64,000 nucleotides of DNA from Streptomyces albicerus (GCF_008905045.1 NZ_VWMY01000025.1:26332-90331), one strand, 5' to 3'; numbered from the stretch's first letter, positions 49,250 to 58,333 are shown. Notes: generated from the sequence alone by a model not told the origin. Numbers and translations: made by a program.

Positions 49250-50122
49250 GTGGACAATTCTCCCGAGGGGCGTCCCGACGCCCGCCGCTCCCGGCCGCGC
49301 GTCGGGCACATCCAGTTCCTGAACTGCCTGCCCCTGTACTGGGGGCTGGCGAGAACGGGCACGCTCCTCGACTTCGAGCTCACCAAGGACACCCCGGAGA
49401 AGCTCAGCGAGCAGCTGGTGCGGGGCGATCTCGACATCGGTCCCATCACGCTCGTCGAGTTCCTCCGGCACGCCGACGAACTGGTCGCCTTCCCCGACAT
49501 CGCGGTCGGCTGCGACGGCCCGGTGATGTCCTGCGTACTCGTCTCGCAGGTCCCGCTGGAGGACCTGGACGGCGCCAGGGTCGCGCTGGGCTCGACCTCG
49601 CGCACGTCCGTACGCCTCGCGCAGCTCCTCCTGTCGGAGCGGTACGGCGTCGAGCCGTCCTATTACACCTGCCCGCCCGACCTCAGCCTGATGATGCAGG
49701 AGGCCGACGCGGCGGTGCTGATCGGCGACGCCGCCCTGCGCGCCAACCTGCTCGACGGCCCGCGCTACGGCCTCGCCGTGCACGACCTGGGCACCCTGTG
49801 GAAGGAGTGGACGGGCCTGCCGTTCGTCTTCGCGGTCTGGGCGGCCCGCCGCGACTACCTGGAACGCGAGCCGCTCGTCACGCGCAAGGTCCACGAGGCC
49901 TTCCTCTCCTCCCGGGACCTGTCCCTGGAGGAGGTCGGCAAGGTCGCCGAACAGGCGGCCCGCTGGGAGGCATTCGACGAGAGCGTCCTGGAGCGCTACT
50001 TCACGACGCTCGACTTCCGCTTCGGTGGGCCGCAACTGGAGGCGGTCACGGAGTTCGCGCGAAGGGTGGGGCCGACGACGGGCTTCGCGGCGGATGTGAA
50101 GGTGGATCTGCTGGAGCCGTAA
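49250..50122 (+). CDS. mqnA: Chorismate dehydratase (futalosine pathway)
   Basis: A 290-residue periplasmic-binding-protein-like enzyme of the MqnA/MqnD family: RVGHIQFLNCLPLYWGLARTG at the start, LSEQLVRGDLDIGPITLVEFLRH, SCVLVSQVPLEDL, LGSTSRTSVRLAQLLL and GDAALRANLLDG. MqnA dehydrates chorismate to 3-enolpyruvylbenzoate, the first step; MqnE, also in this window, uses the product. GTG 49250 is the start. The NCLPLYWGL segment favours MqnA over MqnD. Confidence 0.92.
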   Translation: MDNSPEGRPDARRSRPRVGHIQFLNCLPLYWGLARTGTLLDFELTKDTPEKLSEQLVRGDLDIGPITLVEFLRHADELVAFPDIAVGCDGPVMSCVLVSQVPLEDLDGARVALGSTSRTSVRLAQLLLSERYGVEPSYYTCPPDLSLMMQEADAAVLIGDAALRANLLDGPRYGLAVHDLGTLWKEWTGLPFVFAVWAARRDYLEREPLVTRKVHEAFLSSRDLSLEEVGKVAEQAARWEAFDESVLERYFTTLDFRFGGPQLEAVTEFARRVGPTTGFAADVKVDLLEP

Positions 50123-50182
50123 GGGAGGGAAGGGAGGAAGGGAAGAGAAGAGGGAGGGAAGAGAGGGAGGGAAGGGGGAGGA
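50121..50182 (+). repeat. 62-base uninterrupted polypurine tract
   Basis: From the last two bases of the mqnA stop onward every base is A or G (AAGGGAGGGAAGGGAGGAAG and so on), ending at the C of 50183. Such a run can form triplex or G-rich structures. It begins the 338-base gap before the kinase gene. Confidence 0.85.
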
Positions 50183-50233
50183 CGACGGGCTAAAGGGAAC
50201 GTACGGGGAATTCCGCGTAACGAATTCCCCGCA

Positions 50234-50325
50234 GGTACTCGACCTCCCCTCCGGTGCTCGACCTCCCTCCGGTACACGACTTCCCCCCGGTACTCGACCT
50301 CCCTCCGGTGCTCGACCTCCCCTCC
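50234..50325 (+). repeat. Five tandem 18/19-bp repeats upstream of the kinase gene
   Basis: Units GGTACTCGACCTCCCCTCC, GGTGCTCGACCTCCCTCC, GGTACACGACTTCCCCCC, GGTACTCGACCTCCCTCC and GGTGCTCGACCTCCCCTCC follow one another without gaps. They end 135 bases before the kinase start and are in the region where its promoter should be. The repeat keeps an open frame of Leu/Pro/Asp but no start codon of merit. Confidence 0.88.
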
Positions 50326-50460
50326 GACGCCCGGCATTCCCATTGGCATTGGAGAAGGCGGCGCACACGCGCGGTGTCGCGAGTGCTGGGGACTGCCGGC
50401 GGCGTACGGCACTACCCTGCTGGGCAGTGGGGACGGGGATACGGGGGAGGTGTGGGCGCC

Positions 50461-52221
50461 ATGCAACCGCTCGGAGTCGATGAACCCACCGTCGTGGGGC
50501 CCTACCGGCTGCTCGGCCGGCTCGGCTCGGGCGGGATGGGCCGCGTCTATCTGGGCCGCAGCGCGGGCGGCCGTACCGTCGCGGTCAAGATCGTGCACCC
50601 GCACTTCGCGCTCGACGAGGAGTTCCGGGCCCGCTTCCGCCGCGAGGTGGAGGCGGCGCGGCGGGTGGGCGGCGCGTACACGGCCCCGGTCCTCGACGCC
50701 GACCCGGAAGCGCCGGTCCCGTGGGTGGCCACGGCCTACGCCGCCGGCCCTTCCCTGACCGGCGCGGTCACCGACGCGGGCCCGCTCCCGGACCACTCCG
50801 TACGAGTCCTCGGCGCCGGCCTCGCCGAAGCGCTGTCGGCCGTGCACGGCCTGGGCCTGGTCCACCGGGACGTGAAGCCGTCGAACGTCCTCCTGACCCT
50901 CGACGGCCCCCTCCTCATCGACTTCGGCATCGCCCGCGCGACGGACGGCACGGCCTCCCTGACCTCGACGGGCGTCTCCATCGGCTCGCCCGGCTACATG
51001 TCACCCGAGCAGATCCTCGGCAAGGGGGTCACGGGAGCGGCCGACGTCTTCTCCCTGGGCGCGGTACTGGCGTACGCGGCGACGGGTTCGTCCCCGTTCC
51101 CCGGGGACTCCTCGGCCGCGCTGCTCTACAAGGTGGTGCACGAGGAGCCCGAACTGGGCGCGCTGTCGGGCGACTTGAGGGACGTGGTCGCCGAATGCCT
51201 CTCCAAGGACCCGTCCGGCCGCCCCTCCCCGTCCGCCCTCGCCTCCCGCCTGGCCCCGGAAGGAGCGGCGAGACTGGTGACGGCGGGCTGGCTGCCGGGA
51301 CCGCTGGTGGAACAGGTCAGCCGGAGTGCTGTGCAGCTGCTGAACCTGGAGGCGGTGGACGAGGCGCCTTCGGGGGTGGTGGGCTTCAGCAGCCCTTCGG
51401 TGGGGGACTCCGACGGATCGGTGGGGAAGGGGACTTCCGAGTCGGCCTCCGCCAACGACGCCAACGGCTCGGTTCCAGCAGGAGTGTTCGGCCCACCTGA
51501 CCCCTCGTACGCGCCATACGCACCGCAGGCGCCATACGCACCGCACGTCCCGAACTCACCGCAGTCCGGCACCCCGACCCACGTCCCGGAACCGCGCGAC
51601 GCCGCCGGCAGCCCGGCCGCCTCCCCCGGCAAGGTGTCCGTCAGCGTGGCCGCGACGTCCGTGCCGACGGCCAACGGGCGGGGGCGCAAGCTGAGTTGCA
51701 CCGTGGCGCTGGCGGTGGCGGGAGCGCTGGCGGCGGTGACGATCGGCTCGGCGTTCATGTTCGACCTGCTGCCGGGCAACGGCACGGACGACGACTCCGG
51801 CGACACAGGAGCGGCCAACCCGCCCGCGGCCAGTGTCACCCCCTCCGCCCAGGACAGCGGCTCGTCCGCCGCCATCCCCAAGTCCTACGTCGGCACCTGG
51901 GAGGGCGACGGCCTGGCCCTCAACGGCACGCTCCCCATGGGCAAGTTCCGCGTCACGGTCCGCCAGGCCAAGGTCGGCGCCCAGTTCGGCACCTTCCGCC
52001 AGACCGACCTCATCGGCGGCACCTGCGACACCGATCTCATCCTCAAGAAGGTCACCCCCAAACAACTCATCGCCACAAGCGTCGCCAAGCCGTCCACCAC
52101 GGCCGAGTGCACGACGGGCCGCCACGAGGTACGACTGATCCCGGTCGGGGACGACTTGCGCTACGAGACGGACAACGCGGAGGCAGGGGATCCGGTGGCC
52201 CGGATGTCGAAGATCGAGTAG
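50461..52221 (+). CDS. Membrane-anchored Hanks-type Ser/Thr protein kinase
   Basis: A 586-residue protein. The kinase domain (residues about 12-270) has GRLGSGGMGRVYLG (P-loop), VAVKIV (Lys), HRDVKPSN near residue 135 (catalytic loop), DFGIAR near 153 and GSPGYMSPEQ. A Pro/Ser-rich linker, one membrane helix near 410-430 and an extracellular domain of about 130 residues (YVGTWEGDGLALNG, FGTFRQTDLIGGTC) follow; there are no PASTA repeats. ATG 50461 is preferred with GGGGAGG upstream. Its neighbour on the other side is an EccC ATPase with an FHA-like domain, a possible phosphorylation partner. Confidence 0.92.
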   Translation: MQPLGVDEPTVVGPYRLLGRLGSGGMGRVYLGRSAGGRTVAVKIVHPHFALDEEFRARFRREVEAARRVGGAYTAPVLDADPEAPVPWVATAYAAGPSLTGAVTDAGPLPDHSVRVLGAGLAEALSAVHGLGLVHRDVKPSNVLLTLDGPLLIDFGIARATDGTASLTSTGVSIGSPGYMSPEQILGKGVTGAADVFSLGAVLAYAATGSSPFPGDSSAALLYKVVHEEPELGALSGDLRDVVAECLSKDPSGRPSPSALASRLAPEGAARLVTAGWLPGPLVEQVSRSAVQLLNLEAVDEAPSGVVGFSSPSVGDSDGSVGKGTSESASANDANGSVPAGVFGPPDPSYAPYAPQAPYAPHVPNSPQSGTPTHVPEPRDAAGSPAASPGKVSVSVAATSVPTANGRGRKLSCTVALAVAGALAAVTIGSAFMFDLLPGNGTDDDSGDTGAANPPAASVTPSAQDSGSSAAIPKSYVGTWEGDGLALNGTLPMGKFRVTVRQAKVGAQFGTFRQTDLIGGTCDTDLILKKVTPKQLIATSVAKPSTTAECTTGRHEVRLIPVGDDLRYETDNAEAGDPVARMSKIE

Positions 52222-52243
52222 CCGGCTGAGCAGAGGTGCCGGG

Positions 52244-52861
52244 TCAGGCTGCGGAGATCTGCGCCGGGTCCGCCGCCGCGCGCCGGCGGGCATCATGACG
52301 TTTGACGATGACGATGACGGTGATCAGTGCCGCTGCCACCAGCAGGGTCGTGGCCAGGCCCACGGCCCAGAAGTACGGGTACTGCTCGTGGACCCAACAC
52401 GGTCCGCCCTCGCTGTAGCAGCTGTAACGGCGTCGGCGCTGCTTGGGGCGGTTCGACGCGAGGATCACGACCAGCAGGGACGCCAACCCGAGCGTGCCGG
52501 GGAGCGAGGCCGCTGCCCAGGCGAGTGCGCGGGCCCTGCTCTTCCGCCACTTCATCCGGGTCAGCGGCGCGATCGTCGCAGCCGCGGCGAGGGGTACGAG
52601 GACCCCGACGGTGGCCGTGAAGCCGTAACCACCGCCGGGCCAGTCGGGTGCGGTGTCGCCCCATACTTCCTCACCCCAGCTCATCTGCGCGGCGGCGAGT
52701 ACGCCGATCACGACGGTGATGACGAGGGCGGGTACAAAGCCGACGAGCGTGTTCCGCTTCCGTTTCGGGGCGGAGGGGCCGACGGGCCGCTCCCGCGCGT
52801 GCTCGTACCGCAACGCGGCCCCCGCGGCCCGCCTCCGCTTGGGCTTGATCGACCCGCTCAC
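52244..52861 (-). CDS. Four-helix membrane protein of unknown function
   Basis: A 205-residue protein with a basic cytoplasmic start, helices around FVPALVITVVIGVLAAAQ, FTATVGVLVPLAAAATIAPL, WAAASLPGTLGLASLLVVIL and FWAVGLATTLLVAAALITVIVIV, and an extracellular loop with two Cys (YSCYSEGGPCW). No family recognised. It is encoded between the kinase and eccC genes, 43 bases behind eccC on the same strand, so it may be part of the eccC transcript. Confidence 0.8.
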   Translation of the reverse strand: MSGSIKPKRRRAAGAALRYEHARERPVGPSAPKRKRNTLVGFVPALVITVVIGVLAAAQMSWGEEVWGDTAPDWPGGGYGFTATVGVLVPLAAAATIAPLTRMKWRKSRARALAWAAASLPGTLGLASLLVVILASNRPKQRRRRYSCYSEGGPCWVHEQYPYFWAVGLATTLLVAAALITVIVIVKRHDARRRAAADPAQISAA

Positions 52862-52904
52862 ATCTCCCTCTCAGTCACATAGGCCTCAGTCACATGGGCC
52901 TCGG

Positions 52905-55900
52905 TCACATCGGCACCGTGACGGTGACCGGCTCTCCGCTCCCCAGGTGCAGCATGCCCTTGCCGGGGGTAACGGGTCCGCCGACCATGCTGCGGGTCGT
53001 GCGGATGCCGATCAGCTCGCCGGCGCCGGAGTCCTGCGGGGAGAGCAGGAGACCGCGGCGGCCCTTCTTCGCCTCGACCTGCCAGCCGGAGAAGCCGCCG
53101 CAGACCTCTTCCTCGTCGCCGCCGATGACCAGGGCGAGGCCCCGGTCGGCGCCGCGCTGGACGAGGCGCTTCAGTTCGCGTTCGCAGTCGCAGTCCTCGA
53201 GGACCTCGCCGTCGTCGACGATGACGACGACGGGCTCCTCGGGGGACGCCGACTCGATCGCCTCGTTGAAGTCGTCGCTCTCGATGTCGTCGTCGGTGAA
53301 GACCTTCAACACGCCGTCCTGGCCGTCGAGTTCACGCAGCGGCGACGGGCGAGGGGCCGCGATGACCAGGCGTACGCCCTGCAGCAGGTACGAACGTGCC
53401 AGGTTGAGCAGCGCCGTGCTGCGGCCCGACTTGGCCGGACCCGCGACGACGAACGTCGGCACGCCCTGCGACAGATCCGGGCCGAAGGCCATGATGTCGT
53501 CGCCGCCGATGCCGGCCAGACCCCACAGCCTGGACTGCGCGACCGCCGGGTCCCGCATCTCCCAGGCCTGTGTGAAACCGATACGGGAGGGCAGCATGTC
53601 CACCCGGAACGGCCGCCGCGCACGCGGGACTTCGGCGTCGCGGGCCGCTGCCGCCTCACCGATCGCGGCCAGCGCCGCGGCCTGCCCCTGACCGGTCACG
53701 TCGTCGGAGAGCAGCGCGAACTGCGTCTCGATGGCCGACTCGTTCTTGAAGCCGCGTCCGGGCGGAATCTCCTCCGGCACCTTGCGCGCGTTGATGCCGA
53801 GCATCGAGAAGTCGGAGCGGTCGGCGAGCCGCAGACCGTACTTCTCCTCCGTGAGCGAGGCCATCCGGCCGAGCAGCACCTGCCGGTCACCGGTGACGAC
53901 GAGGTGGATACCGACGCTCGCGCCCTCGCGCATCATCGTCTGCAACTCGTCCGTCAGCTCACCGTGGTTGTACTCGCCGAGCGTCGGCAGCCAGCCCTCC
54001 CACCGGTCGAGGAGCACGACGAGATGCGGCAGCCGCTCCTCCTCGGCGACGGACGCCCGCTGCTCACCGATGTCGGCGAACCCCTTGTCGGACAGCAGGT
54101 CCTGACGGCGCGTCAACTCACCCTTGAGGCGGGTGATCAGCCGTACGGCCCGCTCCGTCTGGTTGCGGGACACGACGGCACCGCAGTGCGGCAGCCGCGT
54201 CAGCGCGTTGAGCGCGCCGTTGCCGCAGTCGATGCCGTACATGTGCACGTCCGCCGAGGAGTTCGTGCGCGCGAGGGAGCCGGCGAGGGTCCGCAGGATC
54301 TGCGAACGGCCGCTGCGCGGTGCGCCGCCCACGATCAGATGCCCGAAGGAGGAGAAGTCGACGACGACCGGGCGGCGGGCCTGGGCGGCGGGCAGGTCCT
54401 CGACACCGAACGGGGCCGGGGGCAGCTTGCCCGCAGCCAGGGCGGCGACGGCAGGCACCTCCACCTCGTCCAGCAGCAGCGTCTCGGAGAGCGCGGGCAG
54501 CCACGGGCTGTGCTGGGCGGGGATGCCGAGCGCCCCGTTGGCGTCCCGGATCGCGTCCACCAGCACCTTGAGGTCGGTGATCTCCTCTTCCTCGCGCGCC
54601 TCGGCCTTCGGCTTGACCAGCGCGGCCCGGCCCAGGTCCTCCCAGGCCAGCGGCCCGGCCCAGGGCGCGAGCACCGTCGGGTCGGCGGCTCCGGGCCGCC
54701 GTCCGCCCACCCGCCCCGACTGGAACGGCACGAGCGAGGCGTGCCCGAGCCGGACGTACGCACGACCGGGTGTGCTCTTGGAGATGTGCCCGGCCTCCGG
54801 CGAGTCGATGACGTCGCTCGACTCGCCGCCGTCCGTCACACGCAGCGCGATACGGAGGTTGGTGTTGGCCCGGATCTCGGGCGAGACGACACCGCTCGGC
54901 CGCTGGGTCGCGAGGAGCAGGTGGATGCCGAGCGAACGGCCGCGCTGGGCGATGTTGACCAGACCGGTGACGAAGTCGGGCAGGTCACGCACCATCGAAG
55001 CGAACTCGTCGATGACGATGAGGAGTCGGGGCAGCGGCTGGTGCGAGGGTTCGCGCCGCACCAGGTCCTGGTAGTCCTCGATGTCCTTGGCGTCGGCGGC
55101 GGCCAGAATGTGCTCGCGCCGGTGCAGTTCGGCGCCGAGCGATTCCAGGGCCCGCTCGACGAGGTGGGCGTCGAGGTCGGTGACCATGCCGACGGTGTGC
55201 GGCAGATTGACGCAGTCCTTGAAGGCGGCGCCACCCTTGTAGTCCACCAGCACGAACGTCATGTTCTCGGGGGTGTTGGCGACGGCCAGCGCCGCCACGA
55301 TGGTCTGCAGCAGCTCCGACTTGCCAGAACCGGTCGTACCCGCGATCAGACCGTGCGGCCCGTCCCGCCGGATATCGATGCCGAAGGCCCCGTCGTACGA
55401 CTCACCGACGACCGCCATCGTCGACTGCCCGCCCATCCGCCAGCGCGCGCTGATCGCGTCGCCGGTCGGCGGCTCCAGCTGGAGCACGTCGAGCAGCCGG
55501 CTGGAGCCGGGCAGCGCCGAGTCCTCGGTCTCGCCGCTGATGTCGCGGATGGGGGAGAGGGCACGGGAGAGGCGGGCGCACCAGGCCGACGACACGAAGT
55601 CCGGCCGTACGTTCTTGACCCGGGCCGTGCCCGTCTGTTCGACGCGCAGACGCAGTTCGAGCGGCTTCTGCTCGCCCTCCTGCTGGTCGTCGGCCTCGGA
55701 GGTGTGCCAGGCCTGGAAGGAGGGGAAGCCGCCTGCGCCGGCCTGGTAGCCGCGGCCGGCCTGCGCGCCGGCGGCGGCCTCGGGACTCTTGTGCTCCTCC
55801 GGCCTCGGCTCGGCGATGACGATGGCCTGGCACTCGCCCGGCAGGAACCGTTCTTCCGCGTCGAGGCAGATGGCGTACATGCTGACGCTCGGGCCTTCGC

Positions 55901-57527
55901 GTAGCAGCCGCACCACACCCGGCATGGACCGAAGCCGCCGCGAACCATCCCAAATGACCACGATATCCGGGTCGGTGAAGCTGGCCTGGCGGCCGTTCTC
56001 CTTGGCGGCCTTCTGGCGGGCGTCGAGGAGCTGGGTCAGTTCGCCGATACGGGCGCCGACGGTCTCGGCGTCCGTACCGATCAGGACGTTGGCGTCCTGC
56101 GCGCCGGAGGGCCGCGAGTGCGGCAGCCACCGGACCCAGTCCCAACTGCTCTGGGCGCTGTTCTCGGTGAGGACGTAGAACTGCACGTCCAGCGGACTGT
56201 GCAGTACGGCGCTCTGCGCGACGATCCAGCGGCCGATCGACTGCGCCGAGTCGCCGGGACCCGCGATGCCGACGACCCCGCGCTCGCGCAGCGGCAGCGT
56301 CACCGGGGCGTCCTGGATCTTCCAGGTGACCTCGCGCTTGTGGTCGTCCTGCTCGGGGTCGTCGAGCACGACCTCGGAGGGCAACTGCCCCGTGCCGACC
56401 CTGATGAGGAGATGGTCGGCGTCGGTACGCCGCCGCTCCCAGAGTCGAGTACGGGGCCCGGTGCTCATGGACAACACGCTGGCGGGATCGGGCACGGCGA
56501 GCCGCCGATCAAGCCGCTCGGCTACCAGCGCATCCTGAGCATCCTTCTCGATCCTCTCCTTGTGCTCCTTGTACTCCTTGACCTGCTTCGCATGGGACTT
56601 GCGCCCGTGCTTCTTGTCCATGAAGTAGTTGCCGAAGAGGATCAGCGGGCTCAGCAGAGCCATGATCAGGTAGTACCAGCGCCCGAAGATCATCACTGCT
56701 ACGACGGCACCGACCAGCGGGGTCAGGGCCATCAGCCAGGGCAGCGGCCGGGCCTCGAAGTCGCGGGGCGGTGCGGGCAGTTTGAACCGGGTCTGGCGCT
56801 CCGGGGGCTGGAGCCGGGGCGGCCGGTTGTAGTCGAGGCCGGCCCCGTCGTCGGACCATTTCAACGCGGCGTTGGGTGCGGAGTAGCGGTCGAGTTCGAG
56901 AAGGGTGTTGCCGACGGCGATCTGGGCACCGAGCGGCCAGTCCTTGCCGTCGAGAGGCTCGCCGTCGAGGGTGACGCCTCCCTTGTCCCCTTCTTTCCCC
57001 TCTTCCCTCTCTTCCCCCTCTTTCCCATGTATGGCGACCTGACAGGTTCCGTCCGTTGCAACTGACAACGTGAGGGCTCGGGGGGCGAGTTCCGGATCGT
57101 CGATACGGATGTAGGAGGCGGGTCCGCTGCCGATGTCGTACCGCCCGATGCCGAGCCGGTGCACGGCACCCGCGGCGGGCCCGCTCGCGACGCGCAGCTC
57201 GACGAGCCCGGTCGGCTCGCCGGGCAGGCAGCCGGCGGGGTCGTGCAGGCTGACGACGGCACCTTCGCGCAGCGGCGAGGTGCCGATGGTGGCGGCGGGA
57301 TCGACGGGATACCCGTCGACGTAGGCGAGGGGCGCCCCGCCGCTCCCGGCGTGCTGTCCCTGCTGTCCATGCTGCCCAATGGGGATGATCTGCGCCCCAC
57401 CGCTGTAACCGACGTGTGCGGCCAGCTCTTTCGCGATGTCCCCCATCGAGGACTCAGGATCCGCGTCGAGCACCACGTCGGCGTTGGCGCCGCCGAGCGG
57501 ATCGACGACGGTCAGAGTCAGGCGCAC
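52905..57527 (-). CDS. eccC: EccC/EssC-type FtsK/SpoIIIE ATPase of type VII secretion, with FHA-like domain
   Basis: A 1540-residue protein, GTG 57527 with GGGGAGG upstream. Order: ubiquitin-like start (RLTLTVVDPLGGANADVVLD), FHA-like domain (residues about 105-210), two membrane helices near 255-312, then three FtsK-type ATPase domains. Domain 1 is complete: GTTGSGKSEL near residue 730, RLLIVIDEFAS. Domains 2 and 3 have GAPRSGRSQ near 1067 and GPAKSGRST near 1360, both with Lys of Walker A replaced by Arg. In type VII systems the first domain hydrolyses ATP and the last binds the substrate signal. A purine-encoded Lys/Glu/Gly-rich insertion (KEGEEREEGKEGDKGG) interrupts the FHA-like region. 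Divergent from a WXG100 gene. Confidence 0.95.
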   Translation of the reverse strand: MRLTLTVVDPLGGANADVVLDADPESSMGDIAKELAAHVGYSGGAQIIPIGQHGQQGQHAGSGGAPLAYVDGYPVDPAATIGTSPLREGAVVSLHDPAGCLPGEPTGLVELRVASGPAAGAVHRLGIGRYDIGSGPASYIRIDDPELAPRALTLSVATDGTCQVAIHGKEGEEREEGKEGDKGGVTLDGEPLDGKDWPLGAQIAVGNTLLELDRYSAPNAALKWSDDGAGLDYNRPPRLQPPERQTRFKLPAPPRDFEARPLPWLMALTPLVGAVVAVMIFGRWYYLIMALLSPLILFGNYFMDKKHGRKSHAKQVKEYKEHKERIEKDAQDALVAERLDRRLAVPDPASVLSMSTGPRTRLWERRRTDADHLLIRVGTGQLPSEVVLDDPEQDDHKREVTWKIQDAPVTLPLRERGVVGIAGPGDSAQSIGRWIVAQSAVLHSPLDVQFYVLTENSAQSSWDWVRWLPHSRPSGAQDANVLIGTDAETVGARIGELTQLLDARQKAAKENGRQASFTDPDIVVIWDGSRRLRSMPGVVRLLREGPSVSMYAICLDAEERFLPGECQAIVIAEPRPEEHKSPEAAAGAQAGRGYQAGAGGFPSFQAWHTSEADDQQEGEQKPLELRLRVEQTGTARVKNVRPDFVSSAWCARLSRALSPIRDISGETEDSALPGSSRLLDVLQLEPPTGDAISARWRMGGQSTMAVVGESYDGAFGIDIRRDGPHGLIAGTTGSGKSELLQTIVAALAVANTPENMTFVLVDYKGGAAFKDCVNLPHTVGMVTDLDAHLVERALESLGAELHRREHILAAADAKDIEDYQDLVRREPSHQPLPRLLIVIDEFASMVRDLPDFVTGLVNIAQRGRSLGIHLLLATQRPSGVVSPEIRANTNLRIALRVTDGGESSDVIDSPEAGHISKSTPGRAYVRLGHASLVPFQSGRVGGRRPGAADPTVLAPWAGPLAWEDLGRAALVKPKAEAREEEEITDLKVLVDAIRDANGALGIPAQHSPWLPALSETLLLDEVEVPAVAALAAGKLPPAPFGVEDLPAAQARRPVVVDFSSFGHLIVGGAPRSGRSQILRTLAGSLARTNSSADVHMYGIDCGNGALNALTRLPHCGAVVSRNQTERAVRLITRLKGELTRRQDLLSDKGFADIGEQRASVAEEERLPHLVVLLDRWEGWLPTLGEYNHGELTDELQTMMREGASVGIHLVVTGDRQVLLGRMASLTEEKYGLRLADRSDFSMLGINARKVPEEIPPGRGFKNESAIETQFALLSDDVTGQGQAAALAAIGEAAAARDAEVPRARRPFRVDMLPSRIGFTQAWEMRDPAVAQSRLWGLAGIGGDDIMAFGPDLSQGVPTFVVAGPAKSGRSTALLNLARSYLLQGVRLVIAAPRPSPLRELDGQDGVLKVFTDDDIESDDFNEAIESASPEEPVVVIVDDGEVLEDCDCERELKRLVQRGADRGLALVIGGDEEEVCGGFSGWQVEAKKGRRGLLLSPQDSGAGELIGIRTTRSMVGGPVTPGKGMLHLGSGEPVTVTVPM

Positions 57528-57816
57528 GATCGTCCTCCCCGAAACCCCTGGGCTCGCGGGTCCCCGACGGACCACGAGTCACAGGACCACTGAACTGCCT
57601 GTTGACTGCCTAATGCTGCCTAGTGACGATATCCGCTCCACCCTTCCCACAGGCAACGGCGTATGTGCTGGTTCCCTGGAGGCTCTTGAAGGATCCGGGG
57701 TGTGCGGCTGCAAGCGTCCTGCGTAAGCTGCAGGCTCAGCGGACGATCGCATCATCCGCAACGGGAGCCACGGGGGTTGGCCCTGCGGCAAGTCGAGTTG
57801 TTACGGAGGACGCCAC

Positions 57817-58122
57817 ATGGCCGGCGGCAAAGACGCAGATATCACTTATGACGAGATGCACAAGGCGGCTACCAAGCTGACCGACGCCAAGGACAAGATC
57901 GACGAGAAGCTCGACGCCCTTGAGCGCTACATCCAGGGCCTCGTCAAGGACGGCTACACCACCCGCAAGGGCTCGCAGGCTTTCGAGGACTCCTTCACGG
58001 AGTTCAAGAAGGGCGCGAAGGACACGATCGAGGGCCTGACGGGTATGTCCAAGTTCCTCACGAACGCCGCGAAGGCGTACCAGGACCTGGACGAGGAACT
58101 GGCCAAGGGCGTCAAGGGCTGA
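57817..58122 (+). CDS. WXG100 (ESAT-6-like) small secreted protein
   Basis: A 101-residue helical-hairpin protein: ADITYDEMHKAATKLTDAKDKIDEKLDALERYIQGLV (helix 1, residues about 8-44), turn GYTTRKGSQAF, with Tyr where classical members have Trp, and helix 2 ending in AYQDLDEEL, which contains the YxxxD/E type VII export signal. Strong ribosome site GGAGG eight bases before ATG. Divergent from eccC across 289 bases, the arrangement expected of a substrate and its ATPase. Confidence 0.92.
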   Translation: MAGGKDADITYDEMHKAATKLTDAKDKIDEKLDALERYIQGLVKDGYTTRKGSQAFEDSFTEFKKGAKDTIEGLTGMSKFLTNAAKAYQDLDEELAKGVKG

Positions 58123-58134
58123 GGTTGCCCTTTT
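58114..58134 (+). terminator. Hairpin terminator after the WXG100 gene
   Basis: AAGGGC-TGAGGTT-GCCCTT followed by TTG overlaps the WXG100 stop codon; the 6-bp stem plus T-run is typical of intrinsic terminators, if short. Confidence 0.55.
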
Positions 58135-58307
58135 GAGTGGTTGAGGCTGCCTGATGGTGGTGTGGTCCGGTGCGGTGGGGCGTTTGGGCGCCTCGCCGCA
58201 TCGGCCCGTCAATGCCCTTCACCCGCACGCTCGCCGCAGGGGTGCCGCCGCACTGTCGGCGTGCGATCCAAACGCGCCGACGCCTTGTGGTGAACCGAGG
58301 GCAGTCG

Positions 58308-58326
58308 ACGTATACGCCACGTATAC
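58308..58326 (+). promoter_or_regulatory. Double ACGTATAC repeat over the antitoxin promoter
   Basis: ACGTATAC occurs twice, three bases apart; each contains the palindrome GTATAC. The second overlaps TATACT (58322-58327), a good -10 box seven bases before the antitoxin ATG. With no Shine-Dalgarno sequence in between, transcription from here would give a leaderless message. The repeats are a natural operator for autoregulation by the ribbon-helix-helix antitoxin. Confidence 0.6.
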
Positions 58327-58333
58327 TTGTTGC

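Noticed and set aside
49248..49250. ATG at 49248 as the start of mqnA
   Set aside because: It is in another frame; GTG 49250 leads into the conserved RVGHIQFLNCLPL segment.
50254..50460. N-terminal extension of the kinase from the tandem repeat region
   Set aside because: The added residues come from the 18-bp repeats and the true ribosome site lies just before ATG 50461.
52653..55904. A frame of over 1000 codons antisense to eccC
   Set aside because: Same cause: a shadow of the EccC gene. The protein is Arg/Gly/His-rich without domain structure.
58135..58333. Possible small gene between WXG100 and antitoxin genes
   Set aside because: No ribosome site and no coding-like composition; the stretch seems to hold only the antitoxin promoter.
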